Source: Marinilactibacillus sp. Marseille-P9653
GTDB taxonomy: Bacteria > Bacillota > Bacilli > Lactobacillales > Carnobacteriaceae_A
Direction of reading: 5' to 3'
Length of the DNA stretch: 64,000 nt
NCBI RefSeq assembly: GCF_916618885.1
Contig: NZ_CAKAKH010000001.1
Coordinates: 372,001 to 436,000 of the forward strand
Of the stretch, positions 17,041-26,352 are shown in pieces; the first letter of the stretch is position 1; the number at the start of each line of letters is the position of its first letter. The position numbers and the translations under genes are program-made. The notes below the pieces were generated by a model that did no database searches, was not told the DNA's origin, and was given only the letters and a program-made list of their open reading frames with translations.

Positions 17041-18804
17041 ATGTTGAATAAACAAGCGATCTATCATAAAGCGAATAGTTCGTATGCTTACATGAAAGAT
17101 GTTCAAACGATGTGTCTAACCATTCGAACTGCGCGAGATATTGAGTGCGTTTATTTGCTGACAGATCATCCAGATGGCTGGGTAAAAGGATCAGAAGGTT
17201 ACTATTGGAAAAAAGAAAAAACGAAAATGCAATTACTCTTTCAAACAACCCTTTATGATTATTGGCAAATCGAACACCGTCCGTATAATCATCAAATGCG
17301 CTATGGATTTATACTAGAAACTCATGAAGAAAGGGCTCTATATATTGAACGCGGCTGGTTTTCTCCAGATGATGTATTTATAGGAAATGATATCAATAGT
17401 TATTTCGCGTTTCCTTATTTACATGAATCTGAAGTATTTCAAGCACCAAAGTGGGTTAAAGAAATAGTCTGGTATCAAGTTATGCCAGACCGTTTTTATA
17501 ATCCTGAAAATATTTCTTGGGGAAGCAAAGAACAACTGGGCCAGTACGATTTTCACAATGGAACACTAGAAGGTATACGAAAAAAACTGCCGTATTTAAA
17601 AAATCTTGGAATCTCAGGGATTTACTTAACGCCGATTTTTCAAAGTCCGACTGCACATAGATATGATACAGAAAACTATTTTGAAATCGATCCAAGACTA
17701 GGAAGCAAAGAGATATTCAAATCACTCGTTGACGACGCGCATACGTTAGGGATACGAATTTTACTGGATGGTGTATTTAATCATATTGGAGACCAGTCTG
17801 TGTACTTTCAAGACGTTTTAAAAAATGGCGAACAATCAGCCTATAAGGACTGGTTCTATATTGAACAATTTCCACTGGAAAGCGCTGAGGGAATTCGTTT
17901 AGACACGCATTACCGTCACTTCACACCGAATATGCCTAAGTTGAATACACTGAATAAAGAGGTGCAAAAATATTTAATAGATGTTGCGCTGTATTGGGTG
18001 GAAACCTTTGGCATAGATGGTTGGCGTCTTGATGTAGTCAATGAAATTGACCATGCTTTTTTAAGATTGTTGAGATCACGTTTAAAAAGTGCGTATCCAG
18101 ATTGTTATATTGTTGGAGAGATTTGGCATAACGCAGATTCTTGGCTTTTGGGCGACCAATTAGATGGTGTGATGAATTATCCATTGGGGAAACCGATTCT
18201 TGAGTGGGCTGCAGCAGGAAGAATCTCTACAGCTGATTTTCAAGAACAATTTGTACAGGCTCTATTGCAATACTCAGAGAATATTCAACAAGGGATGCTA
18301 ACGTTGTTGGATAGTCACGATGCACCGAGATTATATGAATACACTGGTTTTGACCGAAACAAAACAGAACTGTGTCTCACTATGCTATTTCTGCTCCCAG
18401 GATCTATTTGTCTGTACTATGGAACGGAAATGGGTATGAGTGGGTATGAAGATCCAGAAAACAGAAAACCGATGCAGTGGACTAAGAGTCAAGCGGTGGA
18501 TTTCAAAGAACATATCCAGCTTTTATCTAGGTTGAGACGATCAGATCAAGAACTACTTGCTAGAAACCGATTTACCTTTCTTGAAGTCCAAAACGATGTA
18601 TTGGTTTTAAAAAAAGAAACTGAAACGCATGCGCTCTATCTTTTAATCAACAAATCTAGCGAGCAAAAGTGGATTGAATTGAGCGAACTGAAAGACAAAA
18701 AAGTGGAAAATCTGCTAGCTCAACATTCCGTTATTGTAGACAGCCTTGTACCGTTAAAACCAGAGTCGCATGTTCTTTACAAGTTTGAAAAGATCAGCTC
18801 TTAA
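17041..18804 (+). CDS. Neopullulanase/cyclomaltodextrinase-type GH13 enzyme (second of tandem pair)
   Basis: A 587-residue paralogue of the preceding gene with the same layout: N-terminal beta domain (about 1-125), barrel opening WVKEIVWYQVMPDRFYN, and catalytic regions DGVFNHIG, DGWRLDVVNEIDH, IVGEIWHNA and TLLDSHDAPR. All three catalytic acids are kept, so it should be active. It lacks the extended basic tail of its neighbour. An AAAGGAGG site precedes the ATG. The two may differ in preference for cyclodextrin, pullulan-derived or linear maltodextrin; the sequence does not decide this. Confidence 0.85.
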   Translation: MLNKQAIYHKANSSYAYMKDVQTMCLTIRTARDIECVYLLTDHPDGWVKGSEGYYWKKEKTKMQLLFQTTLYDYWQIEHRPYNHQMRYGFILETHEERALYIERGWFSPDDVFIGNDINSYFAFPYLHESEVFQAPKWVKEIVWYQVMPDRFYNPENISWGSKEQLGQYDFHNGTLEGIRKKLPYLKNLGISGIYLTPIFQSPTAHRYDTENYFEIDPRLGSKEIFKSLVDDAHTLGIRILLDGVFNHIGDQSVYFQDVLKNGEQSAYKDWFYIEQFPLESAEGIRLDTHYRHFTPNMPKLNTLNKEVQKYLIDVALYWVETFGIDGWRLDVVNEIDHAFLRLLRSRLKSAYPDCYIVGEIWHNADSWLLGDQLDGVMNYPLGKPILEWAAAGRISTADFQEQFVQALLQYSENIQQGMLTLLDSHDAPRLYEYTGFDRNKTELCLTMLFLLPGSICLYYGTEMGMSGYEDPENRKPMQWTKSQAVDFKEHIQLLSRLRRSDQELLARNRFTFLEVQNDVLVLKKETETHALYLLINKSSEQKWIELSELKDKKVENLLAQHSVIVDSLVPLKPESHVLYKFEKISS

Positions 18805-18820
18805 ACGATCATAAAAATCT

Positions 18821-18873
18821 GATACCGGTAACAACGAGAAAACGGTTGCAATGGTTCTATAATGAAATATAAT
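18821..18873 (+). promoter_or_regulatory. MalR-type operator and promoter of the malEFG operon
   Basis: GATACCGGTAAC (18821-18832) lies exactly 13 bp before TTGCAA (18846-18851), which is 16 bp from TATAAT (18868-18873). A cre-like sequence (reverse complement TGCAACCGTTTTCT, 12 of 14 consensus positions) overlaps the -35 box, so CcpA may repress the operon. Confidence 0.7.
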
Positions 18874-18917
18874 TGAAAATGTAGACAGGTACAGAAAGTA
18901 AGAGGAGGAAAAATTAG

Positions 18918-20201
18918 ATGATAAAATTTTATAAAATAGCAATGGCAGGTTCAGCAGCACTATTACTTGCAGCATGTGGAAATGGATCAGACAGTGGTTC
19001 AGGTTCACAAGGCGAAACAGAAGGTGAAGGTGCAGCAACTGGCGAAATCGGGGGTTCAATCGAAGTTGGGGTTGGAGAAGATTACGTAGAATTCGTTGAA
19101 GCAATTGCTCCAGCATTTGAAGAAGAGTATGGTGTTGAAGTGACCGTATCTGAACGAGATATGTTCGATACACTAGAAGCTGTACCTCTAGATGGTCCAG
19201 CTGGATTATCTCCAGATGTTCTTCTATCTCCTTATGACCGAATCGGTGGAATGGGCCAACAAGGTCATTTATCTGAAATGACACTTGTCGATGATGGTCG
19301 ATATGATGAGACGGATCAACAGCAAGTAACAGTTGATGGTACTGTATACGGTACACCGTTCGTTATTGAATCACTCGTCCTTTTTTACAATAAGGATTTG
19401 ATGGATACAGCACCAGCGACATTCGACGAATTGGAAGCTCTTACAGAAGACGAACAATATGCCTTCTCAGGACAAGCTGATACAAGCACAGCATTCCTTG
19501 CGAATTGGGTAGACTTCTATAATTCTTACGGATTGATTTCTGGGTTTGGTGGATATGTATTTGGAGAAGATGGCGAAGATACTGCCGATATCGGGTTAAA
19601 TTCACCGGAAGCAATCGAAGGAATTGAATATGCACAGCAATGGTTCAACGATGTATGGCCAGAAGGTATGCTTGATGTAACAAGTGCCGGCGATTTCATC
19701 GATGATCAATTTATCCAAGGCAATGCAGCAGCCGTTATTAACGGACCATGGGGCGCGGCGAACTATAGAGATAGTGGCGTAAACCTTGGCGTATCAGCCA
19801 TTCCAACATTACCTAGTGGAAATGAATATGCACCATTTGCAGGTGGTAAAGGATGGGTCGTTCCTTCTTACACTGAAAATTATGAAACTGCAGCAGCGTT
19901 CGTAGACTTCGTGACAAATGAAGAAAATATGATGATGCTTTATGAAGAGTACACAAACGAAATTCCTGCTAACCAGAATGCGCGTAATACAATCAATGAA
20001 GCTGGAGAAGATGAATTAGCAGTAGCGGTAATCGAGCAATATAATAATGCAGTACCCATGCCAAACATCCCAGAAATGGCTGAAGTTTGGACAGGCGCTG
20101 AATCAATGATGTTCGATGCAGGGTCAGGAAACAAAACAGCTGAAGAGTCAGCAAACGATGCAGTACAAATTATCCAAGACAACATTGAACAGAAATATTA
20201 A
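18918..20201 (+). CDS. malE: Maltose/maltodextrin ABC transporter substrate-binding lipoprotein
   Basis: A 427-residue extracytoplasmic binding protein. The signal peptide ends in the lipobox LLAAC, so Cys20 is lipid-anchored, and a Gly/Ser/Glu-rich linker (about 21-45) precedes the family-1 solute-binding domain (VTVSERDMFDTLEAV, YGTPFVIESLVLFYNKDLM, AAVINGPWGAANY, FAGGKGWVVPSYTEN). It would deliver maltodextrins to MalFG. A GAGGAGG site precedes the ATG. It heads the operon malE-malF-malG-DUF1189-malP-pgmB-glucosidase, which fixes its likely substrate. Confidence 0.9.
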   Translation: MIKFYKIAMAGSAALLLAACGNGSDSGSGSQGETEGEGAATGEIGGSIEVGVGEDYVEFVEAIAPAFEEEYGVEVTVSERDMFDTLEAVPLDGPAGLSPDVLLSPYDRIGGMGQQGHLSEMTLVDDGRYDETDQQQVTVDGTVYGTPFVIESLVLFYNKDLMDTAPATFDELEALTEDEQYAFSGQADTSTAFLANWVDFYNSYGLISGFGGYVFGEDGEDTADIGLNSPEAIEGIEYAQQWFNDVWPEGMLDVTSAGDFIDDQFIQGNAAAVINGPWGAANYRDSGVNLGVSAIPTLPSGNEYAPFAGGKGWVVPSYTENYETAAAFVDFVTNEENMMMLYEEYTNEIPANQNARNTINEAGEDELAVAVIEQYNNAVPMPNIPEMAEVWTGAESMMFDAGSGNKTAEESANDAVQIIQDNIEQKY

Positions 20202-20282
20202 TCTTTAATAGAAGACTAGATGATTCGGCAGAGATAGTAGGATGATCTCTGCCATTTTTATCATTGAAAGGGCGTGTAACAG

Positions 20283-21614
20283 TTGAAGAATAAAAAGAAA
20301 GATAAGATCGTACTTTCTGATCAAGATCAAAAAAAGATACACACTGCGACATGGCTATCCATTATTCCGGGGCTTGGCCAGATTTATAATAAACAATTGT
20401 TTAAAGGAATCGTGTTCTTGGCAGTATTTATGGGAGCTGTCATTGAACTCCTCATATTTGGAGCAGGAGCTATAGAAGGTCTTATTACTTTAGGAACGAT
20501 TCCTAGAGAAGACCACTCGCTATTTCTTCTAATTGAAGGAACCATTCAAATTCTCCTTACCGTTATCTATTTAATTTTTACAGCAGCTGTCATGATGGAT
20601 GCGCATCGTGTTGCTAAAAAAAGAGTCATTAGTCCGAACACGGTGAACTATACCGTCAAAGATACAGCAATTAGTGTATTTGAGAATGGTTTCCCTTACT
20701 TACTAACCATACCCGCTTACTTGGTCATGATTTTTGCCATTGTGTTCCCGGTTTTGGTAACCATATTTATTGCCTTTACAAATTACAACTTTCAAAATGT
20801 ACCACCGGCGAATATCGTCGACTGGGTTGGATTCGAGACATTCAGTAGTATCTTCACACTAACGACTTATCGAGATACGTTCTTTGCAGTTTTCTCGTGG
20901 ACGATTATCTGGACACTAGCAGCAACCACTTTACAGCTCGTTATTGGTGTATTTACAGCACTGGTTTTGAATCAACCCCACATTCGGTTTAACCGATTCT
21001 TTGGTGTCATTATGCTGTTACCTTGGGCAGTTCCAGCGTTTATTACTATTTTGACTTTTTCAAATATCTTCAACCCAAGTGTTGGAGCAATCAATACGCA
21101 AGTTATCCCGTTCTTTAACCAGATCATTCCGTTCCTTGAAATTCCTGCAATATCTTGGAAAACAGATCCATTCTGGACAAAGATCGCAATCATTATGATT
21201 CAAGGCTGGGTCGGCTATCCTTATATCTATGTTTTGACATCAGGCATTTTACAGTCTATACCAAATGACTGGTATGAAGCATCTGTTATTGATGGCGCAA
21301 CAGCTTTACAAAAATTCAGACATATCACAATGCCACATATTTTCGCAGTGGCTGCACCCATCTTTATCACACAATATACAGGAAACTTCAACAACTTTAA
21401 CTTGATTTACCTGTTTAACGAGGGTGGCCCCGGAAGTGTAGGAAGCGGAGCAGGATCGACAGATATTTTGATTTCGTGGATCTACAAGTTAACGACCGGA
21501 ACGTCTCCACAATATAACATATCAGCAGCCGTGACATTAATCATTTCTGCAATTGTTATTACGATTTCAATGGTTATTTTCAGTCGGACACGTGCTTTTG
21601 AAATGGAGGATTAA
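20283..21614 (+). CDS. malF: Maltodextrin ABC transporter permease MalF
   Basis: A 443-residue membrane permease. The N-terminal part (about 20-130) has extra transmembrane segments around [16 protein letters not shown], as in many Firmicute MalF proteins, and the C-terminal part carries the binding-protein-dependent permease domain with the EAA loop ([23 protein letters not shown]). The start is a TTG at 20283 behind GAAAGGGCG. It pairs with MalG, whose gene starts 1 bp after its stop. Confidence 0.9.
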   Translation: MKNKKKDKIVLSDQDQKKIHTATWLSIIPGLGQIYNKQLFKGIVFLAVFMGAVIELLIFGAGAIEGLITLGTIPREDHSLFLLIEGTIQILLTVIYLIFTAAVMMDAHRVAKKRVISPNTVNYTVKDTAISVFENGFPYLLTIPAYLVMIFAIVFPVLVTIFIAFTNYNFQNVPPANIVDWVGFETFSSIFTLTTYRDTFFAVFSWTIIWTLAATTLQLVIGVFTALVLNQPHIRFNRFFGVIMLLPWAVPAFITILTFSNIFNPSVGAINTQVIPFFNQIIPFLEIPAISWKTDPFWTKIAIIMIQGWVGYPYIYVLTSGILQSIPNDWYEASVIDGATALQKFRHITMPHIFAVAAPIFITQYTGNFNNFNLIYLFNEGGPGSVGSGAGSTDILISWIYKLTTGTSPQYNISAAVTLIISAIVITISMVIFSRTRAFEMED

Positions 21615-21615
21615 C

Positions 21616-22473
21616 ATGAAAAAAGCAAAACGAATTAAAACACAGAAAAATTCTCGTTTCTGGAATAAATTCTTTTCTTATGCGTATCTAATCGGGATGT
21701 CGATCGTGATTATTTACCCTCTTTTGATCACTGTTACTTCCGCGTTCAGAACAGGGAATATTATGGCTTTCGATTTGAATTTCTCAGGACCTTGGTCTCT
21801 GGCAAATTTTTCAAGATTATTTAATAATACGCTTTATGGTACTTGGTACTTGAATACCTTAAAAGTTGCCGGAACTACCATGATTATTCAGGTAGCTGCG
21901 ATTACATTAGCGGGTTACGCATATAGTCGTTATCGTTTCATTGGAAGAAAACAAAGTATTAAGTTCTTCTTAATTATTCAAATGGTTCCAACAACAGCGG
22001 CTTTGACTGCTTTCTACGTTATGGCACTCCTTGTTGGTGGGCTGAACTCACACTGGTTCTTAACGGTTATTTATATCGGTGGGGGGATACCTATGAACAC
22101 CTGGCTCATGAAGGGGTATTTCGATACTGTTCCACTGGAGTTAGACGAATCAGCTAAATTAGATGGTGCCGGACACTTGAGATCTTTCTGGCAAATTATT
22201 CTTCCACTCGTTAAACCGATGATCGCTGTTCAAGCGCTTTGGGCGTTTATGGGTCCTTTTGGAGAATATATGTTAGCAAGGTTCTTGCTCAGAACACCTG
22301 AACTCTATACAGTAGCGATTGGCCTACAAACGTTTATCAGTAATCCTAGAGACCAACGTGTCACGTTATTCGCTGCGGGAGCCATCTTAATTGCTTTACC
22401 AATCTGTATTTTGTTCTTCTATCTACAAAAACACTTTGTATCTGGATTAACAGCAGGTGGAACAAAAGGTTAA
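21616..22473 (+). CDS. malG: Maltodextrin ABC transporter permease MalG
   Basis: A 285-residue permease with six predicted transmembrane segments and the EAA loop [22 protein letters not shown], which docks the ATPase. The ATG at 21616 follows TGGAGG and is preferred over an in-frame start 63 bp upstream that would overlap malF. It forms the translocation channel with MalF. No ATPase gene (malK/msmX) lies in the operon or elsewhere in the window. Confidence 0.9.
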   Translation: MKKAKRIKTQKNSRFWNKFFSYAYLIGMSIVIIYPLLITVTSAFRTGNIMAFDLNFSGPWSLANFSRLFNNTLYGTWYLNTLKVAGTTMIIQVAAITLAGYAYSRYRFIGRKQSIKFFLIIQMVPTTAALTAFYVMALLVGGLNSHWFLTVIYIGGGIPMNTWLMKGYFDTVPLELDESAKLDGAGHLRSFWQIILPLVKPMIAVQALWAFMGPFGEYMLARFLLRTPELYTVAIGLQTFISNPRDQRVTLFAAGAILIALPICILFFYLQKHFVSGLTAGGTKG

Positions 22474-22508
22474 TGTACAAAAAATGATTTTAAAAAGTAG
22501 GAATGAAT

Positions 22509-23342
22509 ATGAGAACAGACAGCTTTCCATTAAATTATTTCACAAATATTTTCACACCTAAACGTGCTTTTTTTAATCGCCATGCGATTGGATGGCCGAC
22601 CATTGTAATCGTCTTGATCTTTTTGAATGCACTGATCACGATTCCAGTTTCATTGAACTTTGCGCAGACAGACACAATTGGTGTTGAGCAGTTTTATCCA
22701 GAAGCTTTTAACCTAATTGACGGTGAAGCTGCAGAGGCACTCTCTAAAGTTCCTGTAGAAGAAGGCAGATTAATCGTTGAGCAGTCTACTCTTCAGACAA
22801 AAACAGACGGGCTAGTACTCATTGATCAGTCAGATAATCCGTTGATCGACAGTGATGTCGCTGTAGCATTTGGTCCAACGGAGTTTACGATCAGGGAACA
22901 TGCACAACCTGAACTAAAAGTGCGCTATACAAAAGACTTTTCGGTGGAATCTGCTTCAGTAGAAGAAGTGAAAACAGAACTAAATCGACAATGGAGAGTG
23001 AATAATCGTATCTATATCGTAGCTGCACTGACTTTTTTAATTTCATTTATGACCTTTACCATGTTAGTCGTATTAACCTTAGGTTCAGCGTTATTTCTTT
23101 ATTTCACGAAAAAGAGTCACTTAACTTCAATAACGACATATAAAGAGTCTGTTGCCATTATTCTTTATGGATTAGGACTACCAACAATTTTAGCTTTACT
23201 ATATGGATTGATCCAGTTTGATATTATCTGGATGATGACGATCCAAACAACAGGACTACTGATTATGCTGGTTCTGATTTACTTTAAAACACAGTTCAAC
23301 GATAAAAAAGATCAATCTAGAGTACAGGAGTGGACAGATTAA
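22509..23342 (+). CDS. DUF1189 membrane protein of the maltodextrin operon (streptococcal MalA-like)
   Basis: A 277-residue membrane protein with one N-terminal transmembrane segment (about 30-50), an extracytoplasmic stretch of about 120 residues and three C-terminal segments (about 165-270). The FTPKRAFFNRHAIGW start and layout fit DUF1189, the family of the streptococcal maltodextrin-operon protein called MalA, whose biochemical role is not established to my knowledge. The ATG at 22509 sits 6 bp behind AGGA; an ATG two codons upstream is too close to it. Its stop codon abuts the ATG of malP, so the two are translationally coupled. Confidence 0.75.
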   Translation: MRTDSFPLNYFTNIFTPKRAFFNRHAIGWPTIVIVLIFLNALITIPVSLNFAQTDTIGVEQFYPEAFNLIDGEAAEALSKVPVEEGRLIVEQSTLQTKTDGLVLIDQSDNPLIDSDVAVAFGPTEFTIREHAQPELKVRYTKDFSVESASVEEVKTELNRQWRVNNRIYIVAALTFLISFMTFTMLVVLTLGSALFLYFTKKSHLTSITTYKESVAIILYGLGLPTILALLYGLIQFDIIWMMTIQTTGLLIMLVLIYFKTQFNDKKDQSRVQEWTD

Positions 23343-25610
23343 ATGGAGAGACTATTTGGAATTGACCCATGGAAACTGACTTCAGATACAGTGGGAGAGA
23401 ACAAAAGGCTACAGGAGAGCCTAACTTCTATTGGTAACGGGTATATGGGTTTAAGAGGAAATTATGAAGAAGGCTATTCTGGGGATTCACATATCGGAAC
23501 CTATATTGCGGGTGTTTGGTTCCCAGACAAAACAAAGGTTGGCTGGTGGAAAATCGGCTATCCAGACTATTTTGGCAAAGTGATCAACGCAACGAACTTT
23601 ATTCCAGTCGACATTTATGTGGATGAACATAAAGTAGATCTTGCTGTTGATACCGCTCAGCAGTTCAAAGTTGAACTAGATATGAAAGAAGGGGTCCTGA
23701 GACGTTCTTTTGTCTGGAAAAAAGAGCAATTAGAAATCTTATTTCACTTCACACGGTTCGTTAGTGCACACACCAAAGAACTTGCCGTTGTTAAAGTAGA
23801 AGCGGAAATGCTTTCGGGAGCAGCAGAAATCACGTTGATTCCACATTTAGATGGTAACGTGACGAATGAAGATAGTAATTACGAAGAACAATTTTGGATC
23901 GAACTTGAAAAAGGACATCAACCACTCCCGTTCTTAAAAACGAAAACAAAAGAAAATCCCTTCGGTACGGAGCGATTTACCGTTACGACAATGATGAGTA
24001 ACGAGTCAGAAGCAGAATCGAAAGATCCTGAAAAAGAACAGTCCATGTATGTTGGCGAGCGTTTTTTCTACAAGCTTGAAACCGGTCATCAGTTAGAATT
24101 GACCAAATTTATAGCGGTCGTAACAAGCCGTGATGTAGAAGCTGAGAAGCAAGTTCAACAAGCTGAACAAATCTTAGAGCGGGCTTCAGATAAGGGTTTC
24201 CAAAAAGTACTAGAAGAACATTTAACGGAGTGGAGCACGCGCTGGAATAATGCAGATGTTCAAATTGACGGAGATGATGCAAGCCAGCAAGGTATTCGGT
24301 TCAATATCTTCCAGTTATTTTCAACCTATTACGGAGAAGATCCAAGACTAAACGTGGGGCCAAAAGGTTTCACAGGTGAAAAATACGGCGGCGCTACTTA
24401 TTGGGATACAGAAGCTTGTATCCTGCCGATGTACTTATCCGTTACAAATGAAGAGACCTTTAGACAGTTACTTGTTTACCGCCATAATCAATTAGAACAA
24501 GCTTACGAGAATGCAGCGAAGCAAGGGCTCAAAGGTGCTCTGTATCCTATGGTAACCTTCACTGGAATTGAGTGTCACAATGAATGGGAGATCACATTTG
24601 AAGAAATTCACCGTAACGGTGCGATTGCACACGGGATTTTCAACTATACGACGTATACAGGTAATGAAGACTATCTCTTAAACCAAGGTGTGGATGTACT
24701 TGTAGGTATTTCTAGATTCTGGGCTGATCGTGTTCACTATTCTGCTAGAAACGAGCAATACATGATTCATGGTGTAACGGGGCCAAATGAATATGAAAAT
24801 AACGTCAGCAACAACTGGTATACCAACACGATGGCGAAATGGTGTCTGAATTATACATTAGAAACGTTAACCAAAGTGAGCAGTGAGAAGCTTCAAGAGT
24901 TAAGTATTAATGAAACAGAACAAAAACAATGGAAAGAAATTGCTGAAAAGATGTACTTGCCTAAAGATGAAGCACTCGATATCTTTGTCCAACATGACTC
25001 ATTCCTAGACAAAGATTTGAGACCCGTTGACACGCTTGACCCATCAGAACGTCCAATCAATCAGAATTGGTCATGGGACAAGATTTTAAGATCACCGTTT
25101 ATCAAACAAGCAGATGTCTTACAAGGACTCTATTTCTTGAATCATAACTATAGTCAAGCTGAAAAAGAACAGAACTTTAATTTCTATGAGCCGCTAACGG
25201 TTCATGAATCTTCTTTATCTCCATTGGTTCATTCTATCCTTGCTTCTGAGCTCGGCAAAAAAGAAAAAGCTTTTGAAATGTATGAAAGAACAGCCAGACT
25301 GGATCTTGATAACTACAACAATGATACAGAAGATGGACTTCATATCACTTCAATGAGTGGAGGCTGGTTATCAATCGTTCAAGGATTTGCGGGTATGCGA
25401 ACTCAAACAGGAAGCTTATCGTTTGCTCCGTATTGTCCAGAACAATGGAATGAATATGCCTTTAAATTAAATTATCAAGAAAGATTACTCAGTGTAACAG
25501 TTGAAAAAACAGTTGTGACTTTCCGCTTAGAAACGGGAGAAGCACTGAATTTTGAAGTGTTTGGTAAGCCGGTCACACTGGAAGACTCGGTAAAGATAGA
25601 AATTCAATAA
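23343..25610 (+). CDS. malP: Maltose phosphorylase (GH65)
   Basis: A 755-residue cytoplasmic GH65 enzyme that phosphorolyses maltose to beta-glucose 1-phosphate and glucose. It has the N-terminal beta-sandwich (about 1-270), a helical linker, the (alpha/alpha)6 barrel (about 320-690) and a C-terminal beta domain. The catalytic Glu lies in GVTGPNEYENNV and the phosphate-binding site near SMSGGWLSIVQGFAGMRT. It is followed by beta-phosphoglucomutase, the standard partner. Kojibiose or trehalose phosphorylases share the fold, but the mal operon context supports maltose. Confidence 0.9.
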   Translation: MERLFGIDPWKLTSDTVGENKRLQESLTSIGNGYMGLRGNYEEGYSGDSHIGTYIAGVWFPDKTKVGWWKIGYPDYFGKVINATNFIPVDIYVDEHKVDLAVDTAQQFKVELDMKEGVLRRSFVWKKEQLEILFHFTRFVSAHTKELAVVKVEAEMLSGAAEITLIPHLDGNVTNEDSNYEEQFWIELEKGHQPLPFLKTKTKENPFGTERFTVTTMMSNESEAESKDPEKEQSMYVGERFFYKLETGHQLELTKFIAVVTSRDVEAEKQVQQAEQILERASDKGFQKVLEEHLTEWSTRWNNADVQIDGDDASQQGIRFNIFQLFSTYYGEDPRLNVGPKGFTGEKYGGATYWDTEACILPMYLSVTNEETFRQLLVYRHNQLEQAYENAAKQGLKGALYPMVTFTGIECHNEWEITFEEIHRNGAIAHGIFNYTTYTGNEDYLLNQGVDVLVGISRFWADRVHYSARNEQYMIHGVTGPNEYENNVSNNWYTNTMAKWCLNYTLETLTKVSSEKLQELSINETEQKQWKEIAEKMYLPKDEALDIFVQHDSFLDKDLRPVDTLDPSERPINQNWSWDKILRSPFIKQADVLQGLYFLNHNYSQAEKEQNFNFYEPLTVHESSLSPLVHSILASELGKKEKAFEMYERTARLDLDNYNNDTEDGLHITSMSGGWLSIVQGFAGMRTQTGSLSFAPYCPEQWNEYAFKLNYQERLLSVTVEKTVVTFRLETGEALNFEVFGKPVTLEDSVKIEIQ

Positions 25611-25665
25611 ATTAGAATAAGTTGAAATAATCTAAAACGAAAAGTCAAAGATTGAGGAGATTGAA

Positions 25666-26328
25666 ATGATTAAAGGTCTTGTTTTGGATCTGGACGGTGT
25701 GATCACGGACACAGCTGAATACCACTATCTAGCTTGGAAATCGCTAGCAGAAAAAATTGGAATTGAAATTGACCGAAAGTTTAACGAGCAGTTAAAAGGC
25801 ATCAGCCGTATGGAGTCACTAGAATTAATTTTAAAACATGGAGAAAAGGAAAAAGACTATACAGAAGAAGAAAAGCAGGAGCTGGCAACGAGAAAAAACG
25901 AAGAATACAAAAGTTCTATTGAGAACATCACGCCAGCAGATCTTTGTCCAGGAATGGAACAACTCCTACTGGATGCAAGGAAGATGGATATTAAGTTATC
26001 GGTAGCTTCGGCTAGCAAAAATGCACCAACGATTCTTGAACACTTACAGGTGAAAGATCAGTTCGTTGGGATTGTTGATCCTGCTAGCTTGAAACAAGGA
26101 AAACCTTCTCCAGAAATTTTCCATAAGGGTGCTGATTTGCTAGGACTGACACCTGCTGAATGTATTGGTATTGAAGATGCAGAAGCGGGAATCGAAGCAA
26201 TCAATCGTGCAGGGATGTTTTCTGTAGGCGTTGGCTCAAAAGAGTCAATGAAAGCAGCTGATTATTTTGTTGAACAGACAGATGAACTTGATTTAAAGAC
26301 TTTAGTTGAAAAAGCGGAAGCTCATTAA
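25666..26328 (+). CDS. pgmB: Beta-phosphoglucomutase
   Basis: A 220-residue HAD-family mutase converting beta-glucose 1-phosphate, the product of MalP, into glucose 6-phosphate. The motif LDLDGVITDTAEYH gives nucleophile Asp8 and acid/base Asp10; other HAD motifs are SVASASKNA, KGKPSPE-like KQGKPSPEIF and IGIEDAEAGIEAI. The GVITDTAEYH cap entrance is typical of PgmB rather than of general phosphatases. A GAGGAG site precedes the ATG. It is the sixth gene of the malE operon. Confidence 0.92.
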   Translation: MIKGLVLDLDGVITDTAEYHYLAWKSLAEKIGIEIDRKFNEQLKGISRMESLELILKHGEKEKDYTEEEKQELATRKNEEYKSSIENITPADLCPGMEQLLLDARKMDIKLSVASASKNAPTILEHLQVKDQFVGIVDPASLKQGKPSPEIFHKGADLLGLTPAECIGIEDAEAGIEAINRAGMFSVGVGSKESMKAADYFVEQTDELDLKTLVEKAEAH

Positions 26329-26352
26329 AACAATCATGAAGGAAGTGAAGAT

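Noticed and set aside
18754-19356. 200-codon minus-strand frame opposite malE
   Set aside because: Its His/Leu-rich composition is what antisense reading of an acidic secreted protein gives; malE is certain on the other strand.
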